This document shows positions 15,317 through 22,259 of a DNA stretch of 39,987 nt, piece after piece. Where the stretch lies: assembly GCF_029946185.1 (NCBI RefSeq), contig NZ_JAQSEA010000140.1, positions 1 to 39,987 of the forward strand, written 5' to 3'. This DNA comes from Prosthecobacter sp. (GTDB lineage: Bacteria > Verrucomicrobiota > Verrucomicrobiia > Verrucomicrobiales > Verrucomicrobiaceae). The notes under the pieces are model-generated. The model was not told the origin of the DNA and made no database searches. It worked only from the letters and a program-made list of their open reading frames with translations. How positions within the stretch are numbered: the first letter of the stretch is position 1; every line of letters begins with the position of its first letter. Both the position numbers and the translations under genes were made by a program.

Positions 15317-16540
15317 TCAATGACCGGGTTGGCTGTGGGATCGGCGAACGGTGGTTTCACGTTTCTGAACGAATAACTGCGCCACCCCGAGATCAAGTCG
15401 TGTGAAGATGAAGCGGGCCACTTTTTGTTTGAAACGCTGCCACCAGTTGGAAGGCTTTTTCCAAGACAAGGGCTTCACCCGTATGCTGTGACCCAGATCT
15501 CGAGCAAAGGTGCGGCGAGCCTGCTGTGCGAGTGAGGCGCTGCGTATGCGCAACATGATTTCAAAATTGATGGCGAGGCTGCGCGGATCGAGGTTTGAGG
15601 AGCCGATGTAAACAATGTCATCTACGATGAAGACTTTAGCGTGCAGGACCTGGGGCTGGTATTCGTGGATCTGCGCGCCACGCCGGAGGAAGCCTGAGTA
15701 AAGCGCACGCGCGGCTATCTGGAGCAACGGCACATCACTTTTCCCCGATAGCAGCATGCGGAATGTTCCGGTCCGCTTGGCGGCGTGGAGCAGCATGCGC
15801 TTGACGCGCCCCACCGGCAAAAAATAGGCAACGGTGATAGCGACGTTACGCGCGTGAAGCAGGTCACGGTGCAGAGCGCGCTGAAAGTCGCCGCGATGCA
15901 GGCCCGGTCGCGTGAGCAGCAAGGACACATCGGCACCTGCTCCCATCCAACCGCTGGGAGTCTTTTTGCGTACGCGCCATATTTTATTTCCTGCGATTTC
16001 GACCTGGGATTCAAAGGATGCGATGAGGTGCTGCACCACCGGACCTGAGATGGCGATGCCTCCATCCCGCCAGCCTTTGTGGATGCCGTCCCCGGCGTAT
16101 TCGGGAGCGATGTTGCATCCGCCGATGAATGCCTGGGTGGTGTCCACCACCAACAGCTTGCGGTGATCCCGGAACGACCAGAAACGCCACCGCACGGGAT
16201 TGAACCAGATGACCTTTCCGCCCAGATGGGTGATTTCACTGAAGTAATTTCTCGGCAGCCCCCAGCAGCCCACGTCATCGAGCAGCAGTGTCACCTGCAC
16301 GCCCCGGCGTGCAGCGTCTGTCATGGCATCCCGGAAACGTTCCCCCACCGCCGAGGCGCGAAAGAGGTAGTATTCAAAGAGGATGCTGGTCTTTGCCTTG
16401 GCGATGGCGTCGAGCTCCGCCTGCAGATATTTCTCTCCCGAGTCATACCAGTGCATAGCATGACCGTCCGGCGTGGTGATGGGCGTTTGGGGCTGCACAT
16501 GCATGCCGGGGTAAAACGCGCATGGCTGGGAAATATTCAT
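15317..16540 (-). CDS. Cardiolipin synthase-like phospholipase D protein (ClsB type)
   Basis: A 407-residue protein with two HKD motifs: HRKLLVVD (His126-Lys128-Asp133) followed by GGCN, and HAKVFIVD (His300-Lys302-Asp307) followed by GSSNLDPRS. The second motif with SSNLDPRS is typical of cardiolipin synthases. It has no N-terminal membrane segments, as in ClsB rather than ClsA; the C-terminus ends in a basic amphipathic region that may bind membranes. The frame is open far upstream, but the ATG at 16540 lies one base after the stop of the permease gene (TGA-C-ATG), which supports translational coupling and this start. It probably makes cardiolipin from phosphatidylglycerol or phosphatidylethanolamine at the inner membrane. 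Confidence 0.87.
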   Translation of the reverse strand: MNISQPCAFYPGMHVQPQTPITTPDGHAMHWYDSGEKYLQAELDAIAKAKTSILFEYYLFRASAVGERFRDAMTDAARRGVQVTLLLDDVGCWGLPRNYFSEITHLGGKVIWFNPVRWRFWSFRDHRKLLVVDTTQAFIGGCNIAPEYAGDGIHKGWRDGGIAISGPVVQHLIASFESQVEIAGNKIWRVRKKTPSGWMGAGADVSLLLTRPGLHRGDFQRALHRDLLHARNVAITVAYFLPVGRVKRMLLHAAKRTGTFRMLLSGKSDVPLLQIAARALYSGFLRRGAQIHEYQPQVLHAKVFIVDDIVYIGSSNLDPRSLAINFEIMLRIRSASLAQQARRTFARDLGHSIRVKPLSWKKPSNWWQRFKQKVARFIFTRLDLGVAQLFVQKRETTVRRSHSQPGH

Positions 16541-16541
16541 G

Positions 16542-18344
16542 TCATTCGAGTCGGCGCTCCAGCACCTCACGCGCCTCCTTGAGCGAAGAAACGACCCACG
16601 TTGCGCCGGCTTCACTGAGAGATTTGGGATCATGCTCCTGTCCGGGAAGACCCCAGCGGCAGACAAGGATCTTGAGATCAGGCCGTTTACTGCGCAGTCT
16701 GCGGCAGAGAGTCTTGGCATCCAACTGAGCACGCTTGGGCATCGCGCTGATACAGACCATGGCGGGTTTTTTGTTTTCAATATCGAGCATCACTTCTCCA
16801 ATGAGGCGGGGTTGGGCGGACACCTCCATTGCCAGGGTTTTAGGAAGCAGCAGGGCAAGCATCTCAAGTGCCTGCGCGTCAGGCTCTCCATGCAACGCGC
16901 GACCATAAATCTGGAGCGCTGGTTGAGGCGGGTCCGATGGGCCTTCTGCCAGCGCCAGTTCAGCAGCGGCGCTTTCCACCTCATCTTTAAGAAGGGTCAA
17001 GGATGCACGCATGCTTTGATAGATATGCTGCGCCTCATCATGATCGAGCTTGCCGAGAACCTCCTCATGCCGAGTCAAGGCCAAAGCGGGAAGGACCAGG
17101 CCTTCCAGCGTGGATTCCAGCCCGTCATTTCGCAGCGAGCTTTCAAGGAGAATTTGCGCAGAGTCTTCCTTGCCAGCCAGATGGTCTTGGTAATAGTTAA
17201 GGTGCGGCTGTGGCGGAGGATTGTCCGCCATCAGGATTCCCACCCATTCGAGCGAAGGTGCCTGCTTGCAGAACACTACGATGCACACGGTGAGCGGCGT
17301 GGCCAGCAACAGCCCGACCCCGCCCCATAGCCAGGTCCAGAAAGCCACGGCCAGGAGCAGTGCAAAGTCCGACAGTCCCACGCTATGCCCGTACAGCATG
17401 GGTTCCAGAAACATATTCGTCAGCAGTTCCAACGTGGCAACGAATGCAATGACCAGTAGTGGCTGCTGCCAGCCGTCAAAAATGGCCAGACTCAGGCCGA
17501 CGAGCAGCACGGTGACAATCCACGGTCCGACATACGGAATAAAGCGCAAGATGGTTGCCAGTACGCCCCAGAGGAGGACATAGGGGAGACCGATCACGGT
17601 CAGCCCTATGCCGAGCACGAGACCGTAGATGGCATTCACCGTGCCCTGCATGAGGAGGTAACGGCTGATGCGGTCTCCAGCCTCATCAATGGCCTTGGTC
17701 GTGAGCGTGAGCCGGCTATACCCCACCAGGCGAACGACGCGCTGGCTAATGTCATTCAGACGTAGCAGCATGAAAACGACGAAGAGAATGACCACTGCGG
17801 CCATTCCCAGCGAATCCGCCAGCGTGGACACAACCATGTTCAATGCTTTCATCAGCACGGACTCACCATTTTGTGGTGGAGCGGCAGGCGGGGGTGGCGT
17901 GGGCGTGGCTGTGGGGTTAGGCGTGGGCGGTCCCACCAATGCTTCTGCATCAGGGAGAGTGGAGGGCTGGCTCACATCTCCGACCAACTGGCGCATGCGC
18001 TGGATGATTCCGGTTTCACCAATTTTCTGCAACGATTCGATGCGGCGCTGGATGTTGGACCGATGATTGGGCAGCTCATTAGCGAGATTCGCCAGTTCAC
18101 CGCCCAACAACCAGCCCAGGAGCGCCAGGCTGGAAAAGCACACGATGGTGACCGTAGCCAGGCTCAGCACACGTGGAATCCCCCATCGGCAAAGCCGCTT
18201 GACCAAAGGATTGAGCAGGAAGGTGAAGAGGCTGGCCAGCGCCAGAGGAATCAGGATGTCCCTGCCAAGATAGAGGGCTGCGATGGCCAGCAGAGCGCCG
18301 GCAAACTTCAAAAAATATGATAGCGTGCGGTTGATAGGGTCCAT
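16542..18344 (-). CDS. AI-2E family permease with long soluble C-terminal domain
   Basis: A 600-residue membrane protein of the AI-2E/UPF0118 exporter family, with about eight helices up to residue ~365, including the family block RFIPYVGPWIV and the LEPMLYGHSVGLS loop. Residues ~137-160 form a Pro/Thr-rich insert. The tail of about 240 residues is soluble: a helical acidic part, then about 95 residues of alternating strands and helices (VCISAMPKRA, ILVCRWGLPG, GATWVVSSLKEA) resembling a B12-binding or receiver-like Rossmann fold without visible cofactor residues. I use the ATG at 18344; a TTG at 18401 is in frame. It is coupled to the cardiolipin synthase gene. Transported substrate unknown: family members include autoinducer-2 exporters and Na+/H+ antiporters. 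Confidence 0.85.
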   Translation of the reverse strand: MDPINRTLSYFLKFAGALLAIAALYLGRDILIPLALASLFTFLLNPLVKRLCRWGIPRVLSLATVTIVCFSSLALLGWLLGGELANLANELPNHRSNIQRRIESLQKIGETGIIQRMRQLVGDVSQPSTLPDAEALVGPPTPNPTATPTPPPPAAPPQNGESVLMKALNMVVSTLADSLGMAAVVILFVVFMLLRLNDISQRVVRLVGYSRLTLTTKAIDEAGDRISRYLLMQGTVNAIYGLVLGIGLTVIGLPYVLLWGVLATILRFIPYVGPWIVTVLLVGLSLAIFDGWQQPLLVIAFVATLELLTNMFLEPMLYGHSVGLSDFALLLAVAFWTWLWGGVGLLLATPLTVCIVVFCKQAPSLEWVGILMADNPPPQPHLNYYQDHLAGKEDSAQILLESSLRNDGLESTLEGLVLPALALTRHEEVLGKLDHDEAQHIYQSMRASLTLLKDEVESAAAELALAEGPSDPPQPALQIYGRALHGEPDAQALEMLALLLPKTLAMEVSAQPRLIGEVMLDIENKKPAMVCISAMPKRAQLDAKTLCRRLRSKRPDLKILVCRWGLPGQEHDPKSLSEAGATWVVSSLKEAREVLERRLE

Positions 18345-18440
18345 GGAGGGATGTGCAAATTGCCAGGACCGCCCATGCCTTCCTGTCTTTATCAATCTCA
18401 ATCAGCGGTGGAAGTGGCCGTATAAAAACCATGCACCTTT

Positions 18441-18461
18441 GCCATTCCAGCGATGAATGGC
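18441..18461 (-). repeat. 7-bp inverted repeat between two minus-strand genes
   Basis: GCCATTC and GAATGGC with a 7-nt spacer lie 33 bp past the small membrane protein stop and about 100 bp before the permease start. There is no immediate T-tract (a TTTTT run comes about 10 nt later on the minus strand), so it may be a weak terminator or an operator. Confidence 0.35.
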
Positions 18462-18493
18462 ACGGCTTCTCCCAAGCACGCCTGACTAAGCAT

Positions 18494-18709
18494 CTATTTT
18501 CTCTTCGATGTAATCAGCATGATGATGCCCCCCACGAGCAATGCACCCCCGATGACCGGCGGCAGGGAAACGTAATGCTGCCTTTCCGTGGTCACCTGAA
18601 GAGGGCCGAGATCAATCGCCTTCTCTTTGGTGGTGTATGTGAACCCCTGATAGGCCAGCATGACGGCGCCAATAACGATGAGGAGGATGGCAATAACGGA
18701 AGGTTTCAT
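18494..18709 (-). CDS. Small two-helix membrane protein (DUF3185-like)
   Basis: A 71-residue protein with a membrane helix at each end (SVIAILLIVIGAVMLAYQ and PPVIGGALLVGGIIMLI) and a charged ~25-residue loop containing KEKAIDLGPLQV between them. Small proteins of this pattern occur widely in Gram-negative bacteria and are usually called DUF3185 or hypothetical; no role is known. The start has the A/C-rich leader AACCAACACACACC and no Shine-Dalgarno site. It sits in a run of small envelope and stress genes. Confidence 0.8.
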   Translation of the reverse strand: MKPSVIAILLIVIGAVMLAYQGFTYTTKEKAIDLGPLQVTTERQHYVSLPPVIGGALLVGGIIMLITSKRK

Positions 18710-18872
18710 GGTGTGTGTTGGTTAAAGGGCCATTTCAGGGAGCAACTGCAAAAAACTGCGCTCTGGCCAGCCTGGTTTTTGCGACAGTGGATGACAAAGC
18801 CCGTACCGACCAAGTGTTGCTGATAAGACTGAGAAGCTTTATCAACAACGCTTGGAAAGCTGGTGTATTCGA

Positions 18873-19016
18873 CTAGCGGGAGGCGCGCTCAATGTGACCA
18901 CCCACATGCTCGACGTCCTGGCCGAAGCCACGCACGGTGCGGCAGCTGGTGCCGACAAGTGTCCAGACGGTGGAAGCGAGGAGGAGAAGAGCGAGGCGTT
19001 TGATGGATGTTTTCAT
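18873..19016 (-). CDS. Entericidin A/B family small lipoprotein
   Basis: A 47-residue gene, shorter than most ORF cut-offs, read directly from the minus strand. The start MKTSIKRLALLLL is a signal peptide, followed by a lipidation Cys and the entericidin core CRTVRGFGQDVEHVGGHI, which closely matches the CNTxRGxGxDI/V family pattern. Entericidins are small outer-membrane-associated lipoproteins; in E. coli the EcnA/EcnB pair was described as an antidote/toxin in stationary phase. The residues before Cys (VGTS) are a loose fit to a lipobox. Only one family member is present, so this is not a recognisable toxin-antidote pair here. It is flanked by a hairpin at 19081-19109. Confidence 0.88.
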   Translation of the reverse strand: MKTSIKRLALLLLASTVWTLVGTSCRTVRGFGQDVEHVGGHIERASR

Positions 19017-19080
19017 AACGATGTTACAGTGTTCGCAGATTGTTGGTATTCGGGAAAAGGGAACCCCTTATGGAAGCAGG

Positions 19081-19109
19081 ATCACGTGGTGAAGGTGCTT
19101 CCACGTGAT
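19081..19109 (-). terminator. Hairpin between the coiled-coil lipoprotein and entericidin genes
   Basis: ATCACGTGG and CCACGTGAT form a perfect 9-bp stem with an 11-nt loop, 6 bp after the lipoprotein stop. No T-tract follows on the minus strand, so it may act as a weak terminator, mRNA end-protecting structure or operator before the entericidin gene. Confidence 0.45.
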
Positions 19110-19114
19110 GTCAA

Positions 19115-19417
19115 TTACTTCTGCACAGCATCCACCTTGGCCTTGGCGGCTTCCGCATCGGCATCAGCCTTCTTTTTTTCTGCATCGAGCTGGGCCTGAT
19201 CGGACGCCTGCTTGGCTTCGATATTGGCCTTGGCGATCTTGGCGTCGATTTCAGCCTGCTCTTTGGCATCTTTGGCGGCAGCATCCACGGCATCCTTCTG
19301 ATGCTCGATCGCGTTTTGGGTGGCGTCGTTTTGGGCGTCGATGGCTTGTTTCTGCTTGTTGCAGCTGACAGTGAGGAGAGTTGCAGATGTAAGTAGTAAG
19401 AATATGATGTGTTTCAT
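19115..19417 (-). CDS. Small coiled-coil lipoprotein (Ala/Lys/Asp-rich)
   Basis: A 100-residue protein with signal peptide MKHIIFLLLTSATLLTVS and lipidation Cys19. After it comes one long uninterrupted helix of Ala, Lys, Asp, Glu and Gln with heptad-like Ala/Ile spacing and no Pro or Gly, ending in KAKVDAVQK. The layout recalls Lpp-type or YgdR-like outer-membrane coiled-coil lipoproteins, but I see no sequence match to Lpp. It probably spans part of the periplasm or packs against the peptidoglycan. The first gene of a minus-strand group with entericidin, downstream of a 227-bp divergent gap to the GlsB-like gene. Confidence 0.75.
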   Translation of the reverse strand: MKHIIFLLLTSATLLTVSCNKQKQAIDAQNDATQNAIEHQKDAVDAAAKDAKEQAEIDAKIAKANIEAKQASDQAQLDAEKKKADADAEAAKAKVDAVQK

Positions 19418-19644
19418 GGGTATCAGGGTTGGACATTAGCGAATCGTCAGGGAGAGATCAGATGGATGGGTGAAACTTTCGAAAATCACATTCAACGCTC
19501 ATCAGGGGATGCAACCCTGCCCTGTTCAAATTGCCGGACAATCGCTATAAAAGGGTAAATAATCACGCATTCTGATGCAGCCGCCTCCCAACAATGCGGC
19601 GATGTGACACTGTCAGATTAAACATTACACCCCAAACTTGATTT

Positions 19645-19893
19645 ATGACCTTTCTCTGGATGCTTCTCATCGGACTCTTTGTTGGAGCTATTGCCAAATT
19701 CCTCACGCCCGGCAAAGACCCCAGCGGCTGCCTGGTAACTATGATTTTAGGCGTGGTGGGCTCAATGCTCGCGGGGTTTCTCGGGCGATCCGCAGGCTGG
19801 TATGCCGAAGGTGAACCCGTCGGCTTCATCGCATCAGTCATTGGTGCCGTGCTGATCCTGCTGGTGTTTCGTATGATCAAAGGGCGTTCCTGA
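19645..19893 (+). CDS. GlsB/YeaQ/YmgE family stress membrane protein
   Basis: An 82-residue, very hydrophobic protein with three membrane helices and Gly-rich packing motifs (GLFVGAIAKFLTPG, TMILGVVGSMLAGFLG, GAVLILLVFRMI). This is the transglycosylase-associated/GlsB family, known in Enterococcus and enterics as a general-stress and envelope-stress marker; the molecular role is not settled. The last 60 bp overlap, on the opposite strand, the end of the next gene. No Shine-Dalgarno site is visible before the ATG. Confidence 0.92.
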   Translation: MTFLWMLLIGLFVGAIAKFLTPGKDPSGCLVTMILGVVGSMLAGFLGRSAGWYAEGEPVGFIASVIGAVLILLVFRMIKGRS

Positions 19894-20286
19894 GCCACCG
19901 GTCTTCGGCACCTCCCCGCCTTGTGGGGAAGGTGCCTTCCAAGGTTTCACTTTTGAAAGTGCCTGCGTGACGGCATGCGGAACCTCCAGGCATTTTTGCT
20001 CCGCAGGAATCACATGATTGATGAGTTCCGCGATCCACTGGCGTGATGATTTCACTTCTGAAATCTCAAGCATGGTGGAGCTGATCACACGATAACGCAT
20101 TGTGAGTTCAACCGACGCCTCTTCTCCATGGAGATCGAGACTCACGGAAATTTCCTGCGCCATGCTGTCAAGCCTGAGATTGGTGATACGCCCTAGCGGC
20201 TTGAGATGATAGCGATTGGCGAACCATTTGGCCAGTTGTTGCAGGGCGGCATCTTTGACCTTGTTGGCGAAAACATTGAAAAGCAT
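19834..20286 (-). CDS. Conserved hypothetical protein, overlapping the glsB-like gene
   Basis: A 150-residue protein. Residues ~1-110 read like a real folded domain: KWFANRYHLKPLGRITNLRLDS, alternating strands (EISVSLDLHGEE, VELTMRYRVIS) and a helix (RQWIAELINHVI). The last ~35 residues are Pro/Gly/His-rich and lie over the 3' end of the convergent glsB-like gene, so the tail may be dispensable. There is no signal peptide or membrane helix. I do not recognise the family; the N-terminal beta-rich part suggests a small binding domain. Upstream is a 157-bp divergent gap to the DUF1328 gene. Confidence 0.65.
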   Translation of the reverse strand: MLFNVFANKVKDAALQQLAKWFANRYHLKPLGRITNLRLDSMAQEISVSLDLHGEEASVELTMRYRVISSTMLEISEVKSSRQWIAELINHVIPAEQKCLEVPHAVTQALSKVKPWKAPSPQGGEVPKTGGSGTPFDHTKHQQDQHGTND

Positions 20287-20432
20287 GCTGATATATCGTT
20301 TGTGAGCGGGTGCCAGGCGGTCTTGCAGGCTGCAACTTTGCAGATTTTTTTCACAGTCATGTCATTCAGCATGCGATTCTGCAAAGACATACGGTCAAGC
20401 AAAGCCTGGGATGCGATATGATTGAAAACAAA

Positions 20433-20438
20433 AAGGAG
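20433..20438 (+). promoter_or_regulatory. Strong Shine-Dalgarno site
   Basis: AAGGAG, 5 nt before the ATG at 20444. It is one of very few clear ribosome sites in the window and fixes the start of the DUF1328 gene. Confidence 0.75.
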
Positions 20439-20443
20439 TCATT

Positions 20444-20611
20444 ATGTTATCTTGGGCTATCACATTTCTCGTCATCGCACTCATTGCAGGAGTCCTCGGC
20501 TTCGGCGGCATCGCAGGAACAGCCACAGGCATCGCACAGGTGCTGTTCGGTCTGTTTCTCATCCTCTTCATTGTGTCGCTGCTTATAGGGCGTCGTTCGC
20601 CGCCAGTTTAG
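20444..20611 (+). CDS. DUF1328 (YtjA-type) small membrane protein
   Basis: A 55-residue protein with two membrane helices, read directly from the plus strand because it is short. It matches DUF1328: [20 protein letters not shown], then a [12 protein letters not shown] loop and [17 protein letters not shown]. Members are common stress-induced envelope proteins of unknown function. A consensus ribosome site precedes it. A 6-bp inverted repeat (CGCCAG/CTGGCG, 20601-20617) overlaps the stop codon and may be a weak terminator. Confidence 0.93.
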   Translation: MLSWAITFLVIALIAGVLGFGGIAGTATGIAQVLFGLFLILFIVSLLIGRRSPPV

Positions 20612-20925
20612 CTGGCGTGTTTGCAGATCTTGAAAAGAACCTAGCCAGTCTTCGTTGCAGACGAAGGATGACATGAGGTATTACGCCTAGATGAGCGGAA
20701 GCTGGGGCTTCTGCTCAAATCAACCATGGGATGCACGAATTTGAATGCTCCATGCATGAGCGGACAATCGGGAAAAACTGCTTAGATGCGATGGGTACTA
20801 CATCTTGGCAGGTGTGATGGGCGCGAGGATGAATACCTTGCCTTTTGCTTGCTCGCGAGGATCAAAGGCAAAGCGCAAAACAGAGAGATTGTGAGCTCCC
20901 TGTTCTGCGAAAGTTCCGGACCAGT
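20612..20925. other. Non-coding gap between convergent genes
   Basis: Apart from the 6-bp inverted repeat at its left end and an imperfect GCCTTT/AAAGGC pairing near 20840-20875, I see no gene, promoter or clear terminator in these ~314 bp. Short open frames here have no protein-like composition. Confidence 0.4.
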
Positions 20926-21306
20926 TTATGGCAGACGATCGAACACCTTGATGGATTCCACCTCGTCATCCATTTCCCCGAGTTTGGCGGTGGTCGTGTT
21001 CGGGCCTATGACCATGCTGGTGTCTTTGAAGTCCTTGTCCTTATAAAGAACCAACCAGCAGCCAGGTCCAGTTTGAATACTGCTGATCATGCTGTCCCAA
21101 TCGCGCCCTTTCAGGTGCTTCAGTGATGAAAACGATGCGGGACCCTGGATTTGCACCACTTCGCCGTGGAGGTCCGAATCTTCGTAAATATTCGCGTAGC
21201 AATTGGGATTGTAGTAAGCGGGGGATGTGTTTGGCAGATGCCCCGAGCAGCTCGCCAAGGTGAGAAGTCCGAACAGAGTGAGGAGAAGAGTGTGATGCAG
21301 TTTCAT
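20926..21306 (-). CDS. Lipoprotein with beta/gamma-crystallin-like domain
   Basis: A 126-residue protein with signal peptide MKLHHTLLLTLFGLLTLASC carrying a classic LASC lipobox (Cys20). The mature part, ~residues 35-125, shows two crystallin-type Greek-key halves: ANIYEDSDLHGEVVQI ... DWDSMISSIQTGPGCWLVLY and YKDKDFKDTSMVIGP ... DDEVESIKVF. The W-D-S-M-I-S-S-I block and the YxDxDFxD repeat are typical of microbial betagamma-crystallins and the related I36-type inhibitors, many of which bind calcium. It is probably anchored to the outer membrane facing the periplasm or surface. Calcium binding is inferred from family, not shown. Confidence 0.78.
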   Translation of the reverse strand: MKLHHTLLLTLFGLLTLASCSGHLPNTSPAYYNPNCYANIYEDSDLHGEVVQIQGPASFSSLKHLKGRDWDSMISSIQTGPGCWLVLYKDKDFKDTSMVIGPNTTTAKLGEMDDEVESIKVFDRLP

Positions 21307-21484
21307 TGTCGTATGGGGTTAGATTTCCGTCCATGAGCTATCGGGTGAGTGTGTTGGTGTGGATGGGATAAACTCTTCATTGCCACTGTGCGCACATTGG
21401 TTTGAGAATTAATCCGGCCATTCAGGCGTTGAATTACGAAGCAAAGCTGAGCATCCAGCTCTAAACATTGGGGCACATTGCTCC

Positions 21485-21790
21485 ATGAACCGCCCACTCT
21501 CCGTCCCACTGAACCTTATGAAAATAGACCCCACACCGAAACCCGCTGAACAGTTTGTCCACCGTCTGGTAAATGATGCGGAAACAATGGCCCGAAATGA
21601 ACCCGCGAAAGCCATGGCTGTTGCCTTGGGACTGGGCCTCGTTCTCCATGTGCTGCCCACCCGCTTTCTCGTGGCAAGTGTGACCGCCGTCACACTCACC
21701 GTACTGCGTCCCGCGCTGCTGACTCTCGGCGTGGTCAAGGCCTTTGAACTCTGCACACCGCCCGTCAAACCCCAAATCCTGCTGCCATGA
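21485..21790 (+). CDS. Small protein with one or two hydrophobic segments
   Basis: A 101-residue protein (90 if the ATG at 21518 is used). The N-terminal half is polar (KPAEQFVHRLVNDAETMARNE), followed by AKAMAVALGLGLVLHVLP and a second hydrophobic stretch, ending in PPVKPQILLP. It overlaps the next gene by ATGA (21787-21790), so the two are translated together. I do not recognise the family; layout and partner suggest a small membrane-associated complex, perhaps of the DUF883/YqjD kind, but that is only an analogy. Confidence 0.68.
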   Translation: MNRPLSVPLNLMKIDPTPKPAEQFVHRLVNDAETMARNEPAKAMAVALGLGLVLHVLPTRFLVASVTAVTLTVLRPALLTLGVVKAFELCTPPVKPQILLP

Positions 21791-22152
21791 ACGATCCCTC
21801 TGTCATTCCGCCCACCGACGAAGAAGTCCCTGTGCCTCAGCCACTTCCGCATACGCCCATCGGTCAGATCGAGGGCATGATACGTCGTCATCCAGTCATT
21901 GCCGCTTTGGCCACCATTGGCGTCGGCTGCGCCGTGGGCATTGTCGCACGGGAATTGCTGACACCTCCGCCGCCTCGACGTCGCGCGCTGCAACTGCTGG
22001 AGGATATTCAGCATCGCCTCGCGGAATTCGCCGAACCTGCGCATGACCGCGCCAGCCATCTGGCGGATGAAGGCGTCAGCGCTGTGAAGCGTGGACTGAA
22101 TTCCGTGAGCTCCTCCAAATGGGGCAGCCGATTCAGTCATCTGTTTTCGTGA
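21787..22152 (+). CDS. Small single-pass membrane protein coupled to the preceding gene
   Basis: A 121-residue protein: a Pro-rich N-terminus (PPTDEEVPVPQPLPHTP), GQIEGMIRRHPVIAA leading into a membrane helix (LATIGVGCAVGIVARELL), then PPPPRRR and a basic helical tail with HRLAEFAEPAHDR and a Ser-rich end. The start overlaps the preceding stop as ATGA. 'Arg-Arg-His-Pro' before the helix resembles the region before the C-terminal helix of ElaB/YqjD-type proteins, but here the helix is central. Function unknown. A strong terminator follows. Confidence 0.72.
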   Translation: MNDPSVIPPTDEEVPVPQPLPHTPIGQIEGMIRRHPVIAALATIGVGCAVGIVARELLTPPPPRRRALQLLEDIQHRLAEFAEPAHDRASHLADEGVSAVKRGLNSVSSSKWGSRFSHLFS

Positions 22153-22179
22153 CAGCGACTGCGTTTTTCGAAAAGCTGA

Positions 22180-22213
22180 AGAGCTGAAGTCCCTGACTTC
22201 AGCTCTTTATTTT
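22180..22213 (+). terminator. Rho-independent terminator of the two-gene membrane protein operon
   Basis: A perfect 12-bp stem (AGAGCTGAAGTC with GACTTCAGCTCT), 3-nt loop and a T-rich tail (TTTATTTTC) lie 28 bp past the stop. It lies between convergent genes; the minus-strand side has only a short T-tract. Confidence 0.85.
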
Positions 22214-22259
22214 CACGATGTTTTCGAAACAATGAGCCAGCCGTAAGCGAGGCATTGAG

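Noticed and set aside
18873-19016. Toxin-antidote interpretation of the entericidin
   Set aside because: Only one member is present; a pair would be needed for the EcnA/EcnB model.
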